Shown: in pieces, positions 24,078 to 34,145 of the stretch | How the letters are laid out: every line of letters starts with the position of its first letter | Numbering within the stretch: position 1 is the stretch's first letter | NCBI RefSeq assembly: GCF_001577835.2 | Contig: NC_029527.1 | Span: 1,326,809 to 1,390,808 of the forward strand | Direction: 5' to 3' | Length of the DNA: 64,000 nucleotides | DNA from: Coturnix japonica | Taxonomy: Eukaryota; Chordata; Aves; Galliformes; Phasianidae | The notes under the pieces: model-generated | Told to the model about the DNA's origin: nothing | What the model saw: the letters and a program-made list of their open reading frames with translations, nothing else | Database searches by the model: none | Program-made: the position numbers and the translations under genes

Positions 24078-24176
24078 CCCCCGTTTTGTACGATACGGAC
24101 GCGGCCGCCTTTGTGGGGTGCAGCACTGGCAGGGGGTGCGACGCAGGGAGCTCGTAACACAGCTTATCCCATGGCT

Positions 24177-24182
24177 TTTATT
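24177..24182 (-). terminator. UBA7: UBA7 poly(A) signal AATAAA
   Basis: Canonical AATAAA on the minus strand, 39 bp past the UBA7 stop codon. UBA7 and INKA1 therefore end tail to tail with their signals about 100 bp apart. Confidence 0.85.
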
Positions 24183-24220
24183 GCGTGGGGCAGGCGGTGA
24201 CATCGGGGCACCCCGCAGGC

Positions 24221-27200
24221 TCAGGGCAGGGTGCAGAGAAGTGGGGGGCAGGCGTCCTCCAGCTGGTCCCCGGCACACACGTATTGCAGCTCCAGCTGCT
24301 GCAGCTCTGCAGAGCCCTGCACGCCATCTGACAGCCTGCAGGCAGGAAAGAAACTCTGCACTGGGCCGGACCCCCAGCCCCCATGGCCAGGGGCCGGCGG
24401 GGGTCCAGCAGGGGAAGCGCTGCCGGCAGCAGGATGTTTACCCTGCAGCTGGAGCAGAGCAGGAGAGAGATGGGGGCCCTGTAACACCAGAACCGCTGCC
24501 TACCTCTGTGCCTGCTGCCGTGCCCGCATCTCCTCATCCTCCTCCCCATCGTACAGCATGGTGCTGCCATGCAGGAGCTTGGTGACGGTCCACCCGTACT
24601 CTTCCTGCAGCCAGGCCAGCAGCTCCCGCACTGTCATCGCCTGCCCATCCTCCCCAATAGCACGCACCTCCAGCCGGTCCCAGCAGCTCCACTCCTTCCC
24701 CCTGTACTGTGTGGGGAGCAGAGCGCATGGATGAGGGCTGTGGACAGGGGTTTGAGAAGAGGGGGCTAGGGGACAAGGAGTTGGAATGGGACACAGCCAC
24801 CCCCCGGCACCACTGTCCCCATCCACGCACAAAGCCCCATTGACAAGCAGCCCAGCCCCACACAATCGCCTCTTCTTGTGCCTTTGGCCCCCGGGGTTTG
24901 GTGACCCCGGCTGCAGCCCCAGTGCAGGATGCGGCCCCAGCACTTGGCATGGCTGCCCACCATCTGCCCCGCTGCAGGCAGCGCTCAGTGCTGTGCTGGC
25001 CCAGCCATGTCCCGCGGATGCTGGCAGCGGGCCGCCCTCGCCTCCTGCCTTCTGCTGCCTGTGCCGGGAGAGGCCTTAACCCCATCTGCACCACTACAGC
25101 CACATGCACACAATGTCCCCCAAGCCGCGGCTTTGGTGGGCTCTCAGGACCCCATGGTACCACTGGGATCCGAGCCATAGGGCAGCACTACTGCCACATC
25201 CCAGCATGAAGTGTCACCGAGCTGCACTGGGAGCCCCAGAGCTGGATGCTGGGTACAGATGGGGACCAAAGAGCACAGAGCAGCATCCTCTGCTCTGACA
25301 TGGTGCCAACTGCATGCAGGGTGGCACAGCCCTCAAGGGCCGCCCTGAGGCTATGGCACAGAGCAGGGCAGCAGGGTGCAATGGCAGCAGGGCCGTGGGG
25401 TGTCCGTGCAGCCCGAAGCTGAGCTACAGCCGTTGCGGAGGCGATGAAGGCACTTCCCTCCCCCTCTTCCTGCCCCCGGCCCTGGGCCCCCCGGGCCAAT
25501 CTGGTTCCAATCGGCGCTTCCTGCCGCGCAGGAAGGGCTGCCTCGCACGCCATAAACCCCCAGACAAAGGGGCCTCTATCGCCCAGACGGTCCCAATCTG
25601 GGCCTGCCCCCCCTGCCCCTGACGTGGCTTTGCTTTCCCCCCTCCAGCAGAAAGGGAGGGACCCCAGCCCCGCTCCCCCCACACCCGCAGGCAGCCCCGG
25701 GCCCGGTGCCAGCTGCTGGCCGGCTGCTGCAGCTGCTTCCCATCAGCCAGATGCACACAGCAGCCGTGGGGCACGACGTGGGGCTGCCGTGTGCCCAAGG
25801 GAGAGGGGATCCTACCCAGTATGTGGGGGCTGGCAGGGGCTGGGTGCGGAGCAGCAGGCACTCGGACAGGAACAGGTTGCTGTTGCGGTAACATTGGAGG
25901 TCCCGGCATCTCCACACCAGCTTGTAAACCTCCATGCACGCCAGGGCAGCCACGGCCGCTGTGGTGGTGATGATGGCGGGCACGATGCGCCCAGCAATGC
26001 GCTGGCTCTGAGGACACGGGGAGCGTCACCAGCTGCCCCGTGGGGACGGGGACCCTCAGGGCTGGCACTCACTGTCAGCCGGTCGGCAGGTGGGATGCCG
26101 TAGTTCTCTGCACGCAGGTTGGATGCAGCTGTGATGAAGCTCAAGTGGAGGTCGTCATCCTGCAGGGAAGAGTGTGGGGATGTGGGCATCCCATGGGGAG
26201 CAGTGCCACCTCCCCGAGCCCTGCAGCTGCGGTACCTTGTCATAGCTGATGGGGTCCATCGCCTCTGTGCCCTCTCCAAGCTCCTGTTTCCACTTTGCCA
26301 GCTCTTGCACGAGCTCCAGCAGCTGTCCAGGCTCTGGGGACACAGGCCAGGAACCCATTATAATCACTGCAGCTCCTGACCCAATGCTCTTCATTGGCTT
26401 TCTGGGGACGCAGACATGCAGTAGCCTTACCCAGAGCCTCCTCCACCTCCTCCACGCCATCTGCAGTGGGGATGTAGTGCCTGTCCTTGGGCACGAAGGG
26501 TGGCAGCACCGTGTGGCAGAGGACATCCTGCGTGGCCGCCCGCTCACCACACGATGGCAGCCTGTAGGTGTGAGCCAGGAGCTGGGCAGCAGCCTCCACG
26601 TATGCCAGGTGGGTGTCCTGCAATAGAGACAGGGTGAAGGTGCTGCTCATCCTCCATCCTGCTGCAGAGCCCATCCAGGTTGTCAGTGCAGCTCTGCCTG
26701 CTGCTGTGCCCAGTGCCCACCAGCAGCTCTCCCCGGCCCTGTATCTCCATGCACTCACATTGCTGGGGTCGAACATCAGCGGGTGGGGACACCTCCTGTC
26801 CCCAGACCAGAAGGGCACACCGGGGCTGGTTTCCTGCCATGAGTTAAAACAGAGTCAGGGCTGGGGATGCCTGTCCAGCAAATGGCACAAGGGGGGCCGT
26901 GCTCACGTGTGAGGGTGGCACATCATGCAGCAGCTGCACGATGCTGTCGTGGTAGCGGAGCTGCCAGTGCCGGCGGGCCCAGCGCACACAGTCCCCCCAG
27001 TCCTTTGGCTGCTCCTGCAGGCTCCTCCGCACCCGCTCAGGCACCACCATGGCCTCCCATTGCGCCGGCTCCTCTGGCAGCTCCCTGCAAACCCCTGCAG
27101 TGATGCCATGTGCGGGCCATAGACATCTGTCCCTTGAGCCTGGCCCCACTCCTGAGTCTATACTCACCTCAGGAAGCGGTTCATGCTCTCTGCAGGCAGC

Positions 27201-30200
27201 TGGAAGAGCCCCTTGAACTCATCACGAGCCCACTGCATTGTAGGGATGGGGTTGAATGCTGGGTTCCCACACTGTGACCCCTCCCCATTCACCGTGATGG
27301 TGACCCCCAGCAGGAAGCAGCTGAGGCCGCATCGTGCAAACAAGATGGGATGGGACACCAAAGGGTGCAAGGGTGCACAGCCATACCTGCAGCGTATGCT
27401 CAATGGCACAGGGAAAGAAGCGCAGTGTGCACAGTGGGAAGCTCCCATCCGCGGGGTCACTGCCTGTCTGCAGTGGTTGGCTCAGGGGGGGCACCATGGC
27501 CAGCACGTTGCCCTTTGTCCCCTCTGTGCCCGTGTCCAGCAGCGGTGTGTGGGAGCGGATGCAGCAGCTCTCCAGGTAGGCACCTGTGGGCAGCAGGGGA
27601 TGATGCATCCATCCTGGTAGCATGGAGACAGGGCTCATCCCTGCCCCACCAAACACTCACGGGCCCTCAGCGTGTCCAGGGCACTGACAGCAGCATCCAG
27701 CCGCTGGAAGAAGGTGTTCCCAAAGAGCTTCTCAGTGCCAGGGCCCAGCTGGGCCTGGTGGGCTGTCACCCTTATATCTGGGTTCATGAGCCGCACTGCA
27801 GCTGCAGCCACCTCCGCCTTTGGTTTCTGCAGGGCACAGAGTGGGCACAGCTCCCTCCTGTCTCCTGTCTCCCATCCCTGCACTGCCCAGGTACCCCCTG
27901 GGGGGAGCTCACCCCCACGTCAGCCTCACGGAAGAGAAGCTGCCGGTGCAGGTTGGAGTGTGCGACTGTGTCCATGTCGGTGACGGTGACATCCCCACCT
28001 GGCCCCGCTGCCAGCCCCATCATGGCAAAGTTCTTCAGCAGCTCGCAGCCGATGGCACCGGCTCCCACCTGCAAGGTACAGCCATTGCACCCCAGTGCCC
28101 AGCTGTGCCACCCCAATGTCCAGCTGTGCCACCCCAATGTCCGGTTGTGCCACCCCACTGCCCGCACCCTGCTCACCACAAAGTACTTCTGTTGGCCCAG
28201 CTGCTCCTGGAAGTCAGCCCCAAACACGGCGATCTGCCCATCGTAGCAGGACCCCCTCTGCCAGGAAAGGGATCGGTGTCAGTGGGGCTGTGTACGGCAT
28301 CGCAGCACCCAGCGGCAGCGGGCACTCACCGGGGCGCAGTCCTCCGGCCTCAGCCCTGCAGCCCCCTCCATGGCCAGGCACTCCAGGGCGTCAAAGTAAA
28401 ACCACTGCTCCAGGGGCAGGAACTTCCCCGTGATGGCCTGGAGTGAGTGAGGTGCCAGTGCCCAGCCAGGGGTCTCAGCACCCTGCTGCTCCCAGCACCC
28501 GGTGTCCCCATGAAGGCAGCAGGTGCCCTCTGGTGGCCACCGAGCACATGGGGACAGCAGAGCCCCCTGCACCCTGCTCACCTTCATGGCCTCCTGGGCT
28601 GCCAGTGCTCCGATGAAGGATGCCACCGGGCACAGCTCCCCAGCGCTGACGCTGGCAAACGCTCTCACAACATCCTCATCTAGAGGGCCCAGCGCTGAGC
28701 CCAGCTCACGTGCCAGCTCCAACACACGCTCAGCATCCTCCTGTAGGCAGAGGGGTAACGGCAGTGCAGTGGGGGGAGCGGGCTGGGGGGGCTGGGAGGA
28801 AACTCACAGGTACCCGGGGCTTGGGCAGGCAGCCCCGCTCCTGGCAGAAGACGTGCAGGGCCTGGAAGGCAGCGTGCAGACTGTGACTGCGCAGCAGCTC
28901 CGTGCAGCTCCCAGCCTGGATCCTGGGCATGGCCAGTGCCCGGCTGAGGGGCTCCTGCTGACACAGTGTGGGGGCCGTGGGGACGTGGTGGGGGCGTGGG
29001 GCTGCTGCTGGGGTGGCACTGCTGCAGTGCAGGGGTACGTACATACGAGTGCTCCTGGTGTGGCCGCACTTCTGAGACCCGGCCCCCCCCACGGTATGGG
29101 GAGAAGGTGCTTGTGTCACCGATCTCCAGCCTGAAGGCATCTGGGGAGCAGGAGGGATGAGAGCAGAGTCACCAGCAGGGACCCCCGCAGCCCCCAGGAC
29201 AGGGCACTCACCCAGCACACGTACAGGGCAGGGCTCGCTGCTGTTCAGCTCCACCATGCCCTCCACACCACAAAACATCACCAGATCACCATCACTGAAG
29301 CCGTGGCCCCGGTTCTTGTCTGCCCCTGTGCACGTTACGATCCCCGGGTTACCCTGAGCAGAGATGTGAGGCTCAATCCAGGCAGCGCGAGGCATCAAAG
29401 TATTTCAGGTCAGAGACATGGAGCAGGAATGACACCGTGCTGGGGTGCAGGGACAACACAGAGCTTCCTACCTGGGAGATGTGCTGCACGGTGGCACAGA
29501 GCGGGTCCCCTTCTGCTGGATCATGGACAACAAAGTGCTCCCCAAAGTCACAGAAGAGCTGCCTGGGCAGGGACGGAGCAGCTCTGAGCGGCCGGATCCC
29601 ACTCACCAGTGGGACGGGGACATGGTGGTACAGGGCAGGGTGAGAAGGGGCAGCCCCTGGTGCCACGCGGTGCTGAGCCCTTACCCTGCCAACCCTTTGG
29701 CATCGGCTGCGATGAAGCAGACACCCCTGGCATGGCAGATGTCCCCGATACGGAGCTGCTCCTCCAGCGGGTACTGGGTCAGCACCACCACCTGCACGGG
29801 GCTGTCAGCGGGCACTGGAGCCCCATGGTGCTGCTGGCTGGGGTCAGACTCACCTGGAAGGCAGCGAGGAACTCCTCCGACAGCTCCCCGCGGTGCACAG
29901 ACACCTCCACGTCGGGGTTCAGCGCGGCCAGCAGCTGCCGGGACGCCTCGGCTCGGTTCTGGCCCACACTGCGCTCCCCCTGGAGGAACTGCGGGGCAGC
30001 GGCACTCGTGGGCCTGGAGAACTGATGGAACCACACCGGGAACAGGGAGCCCACAGCCCATTCCAAGCACAGCCACCCCAACCCCCCCAGGACAGGGATC
30101 TCCCAGCTGTACCCACCCCATGGCTCCTCCGTACCCATTACTGGAACCCCCATCCCCGCACCTTCTTGTGCCCACAACCATTGATAGGACCGAGGTCCAC

Positions 30201-30853
30201 TTCCCAGACCCCCAGACATCCCTGTACCCCTTACTGGGGCCCTGCCCACAGTCACACCTATTAACGGGACCCCTGCCTGTACTCGCACTATTGTCAGCAC
30301 CCTCAGCCTGCACCCATCTTCATTCCCGGAACCTTTGCCCACACCCCACCAGCACCCACACCCATATCTGCACCGTGCCATCAGCACGATCCACACCCGT
30401 AACCGTCCCCAAGCGACTCAGACCCCTCTCTGGGATCCATACCCACACCGAGATGACTCCCTGTACCCGTGTCCAATTCCCCAGCCCTCTGACCCGTTTA
30501 CCGGGACACCGACTCGCCCCGTACCCCCAGCAGCCCCGTAGTGCCCCCGCACCGCCCCACCTGCTGCCCTACCTGCTGCCCTACCTGCTGCCCGCCCTGC
30601 ACCGCCCCATCATCGTGCAGTACGACCCTCCTCGTCCCCGCCAGCACCAGCGCCGCCGCCGTCTGCGCTCCGACCCCTCGCAGCCCCCCGACCAGCACCG
30701 CAGCCTCCCGCAGCCGCCGCCCGGCGCCGCCCAGCACCAACCTGCGGGCACGGACACGGCACTCAGACAGCGGCATTTATTCAGACGGCCGCCCGGCCCC
30801 CGCCGCCCCCGTCCCCGCACTCACAGCTGCCGTGAGTACCGCCCGCCCGCCAT
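24221..30853 (-). CDS. UBA7: Ubiquitin-like modifier activating enzyme 7 (ISG15 E1), 23 exons, 991 aa
   Basis: E1 enzyme that adenylates the ubiquitin-like protein ISG15 and holds it as a thioester. Coding exons: 30825-30853, 30585-30741, 29854-29988, 29685-29791, 29472-29562, 29212-29353, 29043-29140, 28808-28957, 28582-28740, 28330-28437, 28177-28257, 27913-28068, 27661-27826, 27387-27583, 27168-27232, 26907-27084, 26759-26833, 26617-26431, 26236-26333, 26073-26159, 25816-26007, 24504-24706, 24221-24335. All are GT-AG and in phase. [10 protein letters not shown] matches the E1 start. The active adenylation half has [11 protein letters not shown] (420-430), [13 protein letters not shown] (450-462) and GKPKAEV. 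The catalytic cysteine is C578 in [20 protein letters not shown] and the C-terminal ubiquitin-fold region follow. Human UBA7 is 1,012 aa. UBA1 and UBA6 were considered, but length, sequence and the neighbours CDHR4 and INKA1 favour UBA7. Oddities: A455 where E1s usually have Glu (IExSN), and three tandem donors after exon 2. Confidence 0.92.
24707..25815 (-). other. UBA7 intron 21, no gene seen
   Basis: At 1.1 kb this is the longest UBA7 intron. It is GC-rich with long open frames on both strands, but none looks like a known protein or joins the UBA7 frame. I see no repeats of note. Confidence 0.7.
28085..28162. repeat. About 22-bp tandem repeat in UBA7 intron 11
   Basis: Three to four copies of a unit like tgtgccaccccaatgtccag, diverging at the edges, fill most of the 109-bp intron between UBA7 exons 11 and 12. 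No effect on the splice sites is visible. Confidence 0.85.
30561..30597 (-). repeat. UBA7: Triplicated 12-bp unit carrying the UBA7 exon 2 splice donor
   Basis: On the minus strand the exon 2 end reads gcagcag|gtaggg, repeated at 12-bp spacing. Possible exon ends are 30,585, 30,573 and 30,561; the third is followed by gtgggg. Because the unit is 12 bp, all three donors keep the frame and would add zero, four or eight residues (VGQQ or VGQQVGQQ) to the first adenylation domain. Confidence 0.8.
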
Positions 30854-30901
30854 GCTGCCGCCGCCCCGCCCCGCGCCCCGCCCCGTCCGGTACCGGCGGC
30901 G
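30854..30901. promoter_or_regulatory. Minimal bidirectional UBA7/TCTA promoter core
   Basis: Only 48 bp separate the UBA7 start codon (30,851-30,853, minus) from the TCTA start codon (30,902-30,904, plus). The gap holds two ccccgcccc Sp1/KLF-type boxes and no TATA box. At least one 5' UTR must be very short or overlap the other gene's first exon. I see no ISRE-like gaaannngaaa or its reverse in the gap or the first exons beside it. Confidence 0.7.
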
Positions 30902-31813
30902 ATGGCGGCGGTGCGGGAGGCGCTGGGCGCTTTGGGCCGGGAGCTGGCGGCGGAGTGGGCGACTCAGGACGTTCGCGTGGCGCTGGTGCAGCTGCTGCTG
31001 CTGTGGCTGGGGCTCAGCCTCACCGCCATCCGCCTGGCGTGGCGCTCCTACGGCGAGGAGGTGGCGGCGCTGTGCTACCGCCCGGCCGCCCGCCGCCCCC
31101 CCGCACCGGGCACCGACGGCGGCTCCGCTCCCGCCCGGCCCCGCGCTCACTCTCTGTCCCCCGCACGACGCGACGGCGCCGCCGAGCGGTTCTGCCCGCC
31201 ACGGTGAGTCCGTGCGACCCCCGGCACCGCGCGGCCCCGGCCCGGTACCTTCCCCCGCCCCGGCTCCCCGGGGCCGTGTATCCGTGTATCCGTGTATCCC
31301 ATCCATGCCCCCCCCGCCCCGTGCCGCTGTCCCGTTACCTCCCGGTGCCCGTCCCGTGTCCCCGCACCAACGTACCCCAACGCACCGCCCGGCTGTGCCC
31401 CCAGAGCCGCCCGCTGTCCCCGTGCCACCACCCCAGTGCCCCCCCCCCCCCCGCTGGGTCCTGGCACATCGCTGTGCCCTGCTGTGCCCACCCAATGCGT
31501 CCCTCCCCGCTGTGCCCCCTCACGATGTGCCCTCAGTGCATGTCCCCATGCCACAGTGTTATCTGTGCCCCCCAGTGTGTGCCCCACAGCCCACAGCACA
31601 ACCCCACTGTGCCCCACTACAGCCCCCCAGTTCAGTCCATCCCAGTGCACACCCTCTGCCTGCATCCCCCACTCCCATCCCCATCCCCGTGTGCCCAGCT
31701 CTGCCCCCCCCCAGCCGGGTGCACCCACCGCCCGCCCCACATCCCCCCACTGACACCACCATCTCCGCAGGGACAGCGCAGCAGCGGAGCCGGGGAAGAC
31801 GCACCGTGAATGA
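30902..31813 (+). CDS. TCTA: TCTA, T-cell leukemia translocation-altered small membrane protein, 114 aa
   Basis: Small membrane protein of the TCTA family. In mammals it has been linked to osteoclast fusion, and its molecular role is not settled. Coding exons are 30902-31203 and 31771-31813, with a phase 2 junction (GT-AG). MAAVREALGALGREL precedes ATQDVRVALVQLLLLWLGLSLTAIRLAWRSYGE, where the hydrophobic stretch at about residues 28-47 is the likely membrane helix; mammals have the same block as MRVTLFKLLLLWL...QLAW. The tail ends EPGKTHRE, matching the human EPLKTHRE end, which fixes the second exon. It is about 10 residues longer than the human protein because of an extended proline/arginine-rich segment before the tail. 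It shares a promoter with UBA7 and ends tail to tail with AMT. Confidence 0.9.
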
Positions 31814-31837
31814 GGAGCACCCCCCATTACCAGCACC

Positions 31838-31843
31838 ATTAAA
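31838..31843 (+). terminator. TCTA: TCTA poly(A) signal ATTAAA
   Basis: ATTAAA 24 bp past the TCTA stop codon. The opposing AMT signal is 67 bp away, so the two mRNA 3' ends probably meet or overlap. Confidence 0.75.
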
Positions 31844-31910
31844 GGACTGTGACCCCCCCCACCCTGTGCTGCCCCAGCGCCGGATACGAGGCAGGAGATG
31901 GGCGAGGAGC

Positions 31911-31916
31911 TTTAAT
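31911..31916 (-). terminator. AMT: AMT poly(A) signal ATTAAA
   Basis: ATTAAA on the minus strand, only 11 nt after the AMT stop codon. The 3' UTR would be about 30-40 nt unless a later signal is used. Confidence 0.75.
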
Positions 31917-31927
31917 GGGGCCGGGTC

Positions 31928-33806
31928 TCACTTGGCCATGTAATAGTGTGTGGGCACGAAGGGCATCTTGGTGACCAGCGCCGGGTGCTGCTTCTTCCTC
32001 ACCTCAACGCTGAGCGTGGTGCCGGGGCGGCTGAGCGCAGCCTGCACGTAACCCATGGCGATGTTCTTACCCAGGGAGGGCGAGGGGCAGCCGCTGGTCA
32101 CCGTGCCCACGGGGGTGCCCTCGGGGCCCAGGATGGCGGCAGGCGGCCGCAGGGGGGGCCCCACTGATGTCAGCCCCACACGCTTCCGCTTTGGCTTCTC
32201 CTTCACCTGCTCCATGATGACGGCTGCACCGGGGAAATCCATGGCTGTGCGCCGGCGCTTCCCTATGGGGCACAGAGGGCTGAGGTCTGCGCTTTGGGGC
32301 TGGCACTGGGGTGGGGGGGCTATTCTTAGGGCTTGGCATGGGGGCTCACACTCCAAGCATGGCACTGGGGGCCGCACTTTGGGACTGGCACTGGGGGGGC
32401 TACACTTTGGGACTGGCAATCTGGACCTGCATTTCAGGCCTGGCAGTTGGACACAGGCTGCACCTACCCAGGGTCCACAGCAGCCCGGCCTCCACCGGCG
32501 TGGTGCTCTCATCGATGTCGCTGCCGTAGAGGCAGAGCCCGGCCTCCAGGCGCAGGCTGTCCCGCGCTGCCAGCCCTGCCGGCCACACCTCGGGGCAGCC
32601 CAGCAGCCGCTCTGCCAGCTCCACTGCTCGCCCTGCAGGCACTGAGATCTGTGCGGGATGGGGGTGTCAGGGGGCACAGCACCATGCAGGGAGCAGCTGC
32701 CCCGTGGTGCCCCGTGGTGCCATGTACCTCCACGCCGTCCTCGCCGGTGTAGCCGCAGCGCGTCACGCGGCAGCCCGGCACACCAAACACGGTGGTGGCT
32801 GTGCTGGTCATGAAGGTCAGCTTGCTCAGGTCATCGGGCAGCCCGCTCTGCAGCACCTGCGCCATGGAGGGCCCTGGGGGGGGCAGGCATCGGCCTTGGG
32901 GATGGCAGCATTGAGGTGGGGGCGCAGGGCTGTCTGCTGGGCCCGTGGGATGAGACCCGGTGTGACCCCATGGGACCCGCTACCTTGCAGCGCCAGCAGC
33001 GCGTTGTCCGACACCTCGAGGTGCACGTCGCCACCAGCCGCCCGCAGCTCTGCCGCTCTGCCCTGCGGGGATGGGGCCGCAGCGTGGGCACAGGTTGGGG
33101 GGCTCAGCCCTGCCCTGCCCCGGCCCTGCCTGTACCTCCATGACGGCTCGGTCCTTGTCGGCGCATCCCGCGTTGGACACCACGTACAGATGTTCCTCCG
33201 CCGTGTTGGTGACGATGAGATCATCCACGATGCCACCGCGCTCGTTGGTGAGCAGCGTCAGGGTGCCCTGTGTGTGTGGGGGGGGGGCTGGGACCGGGGG
33301 TCCACTGGGGGAGCCCCGTGCCGGGTCCCGTTGCCCGCCCGCCGCCCCCCGTACCTGCCCCGGGCGCAGCTCGGCGATGTCCCCCACCACCAGGCTCTCC
33401 AGGAAGCGGACGCGGTCCCGCCCGTACACCCGGGTCTGGAAGGGGCCGGTGGGTGAGGCGGAGCGGCGGGACCCCTCCCGCAGCCCCCGGCCCCCCCCGG
33501 CCGCTACCTGCAGCATGTGGGACACGTCGAACAGCGAGCAGTGCCGCCGGGTGTGCAGGTGCGACTCGAGGTGCCCCCGGCCGTACTGCACGGGCAGGCT
33601 CCAGCCGGCGAACGGCACCATCCTCCCGCCTCGGGCCCGGTGCAGCGCGTCCAACGGCGTCTGCTTCAGCCCCTCCTGCGCGGCACGGCCCGGCTTAGCT
33701 CGGCACGGCCGGGCCTCCCCTCGCCCCCCGCCCCTCGCCCCCCACTCACCGGCGCCGAAGCCAAGTGGCGTCGGGCCAGCGCGGCGCGGCACCCGGCCCG
33801 CAGCAT
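31928..33806 (-). CDS. AMT: Aminomethyltransferase (glycine cleavage T-protein), 8 exons, 392 aa
   Basis: Mitochondrial T-protein. It releases ammonia from the aminomethyl group carried on lipoylated H-protein and passes the one-carbon unit to tetrahydrofolate. Coding exons: 33750-33806, 33508-33675, 33355-33435, 33136-33267, 32984-33062, 32728-32873, 32468-32648, 31928-32262. All are GT-AG and in phase. The start [19 protein letters not shown] is a typical arginine-rich mitochondrial presequence. Folate-binding T-protein domain motifs include [50 protein letters not shown] (the Asp pair includes the catalytic aspartate known in the family), [15 protein letters not shown] and [14 protein letters not shown]. 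The C-terminal barrel domain has [21 protein letters not shown] and ends [12 protein letters not shown]. Human AMT is 403 aa. It follows NICN1 on the same strand with about 340 bp between stop and start, as in mammals. Confidence 0.96.
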
Positions 33807-33962
33807 CCTCCGACCCCGGCCCGGTTCAGCTCGGCTCGGTACGGCTCGGCTCGGCTCGGCCCGCCCCGCCGGGGCGCCTGGGACATGCCGCCCTCCCGCC
33901 CCGCCCCCGCCCCGCCCCCGGCCCCGCACAAACGAGCGGAGGCGGCAGCGCGGTAGCAGCCT
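33807..33962 (-). promoter_or_regulatory. AMT: AMT promoter region
   Basis: GC-rich stretch between the NICN1 3' end and the AMT start codon. It holds repeated cggctcggt/ggctcggc units just upstream of the AMT start and several ccccgcccc Sp1-type boxes. No TATA or CCAAT box is placed clearly. Confidence 0.45.
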
Positions 33963-33967
33963 TTATC
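33961..33967 (-). terminator. NICN1: Possible NICN1 poly(A) signal GATAAA
   Basis: The only signal-like hexamer found downstream of NICN1 before the AMT promoter is GATAAA, a known weak variant, about 180 bp past the stop codon. No AATAAA or ATTAAA was seen there. Confidence 0.4.
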
Positions 33968-34145
33968 CGGAGCCACGGCGGCGGAACGCGCGGGGGCCGG
34001 GCCCCAACCGAGCCCGCGGGTGGCGGAGACGGCGCTGCGGGAGGGGCTGCGGGGCACGGCCGGGGGGCGGCGCGGGAGGAAGTGGGACAAAGGCCGGGTC
34101 GGAGTCCATCGGTTGCGGCATCCGCGCCGGTTCCGGCGGCTCGGC

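Noticed and set aside
23097-24278. Leftward open frame of about 390 codons opposite INKA1 exon 2
   Set aside because: Composition-driven antisense frame. The sense protein carries conserved INKA1 motifs to its last residue.
29445-31943. Rightward open frame of about 830 codons across UBA7 exons 2-5 and TCTA
   Set aside because: It is the antisense shadow of UBA7 plus low-complexity proline-rich sequence. The UBA7 and TCTA exon chains explain the interval.
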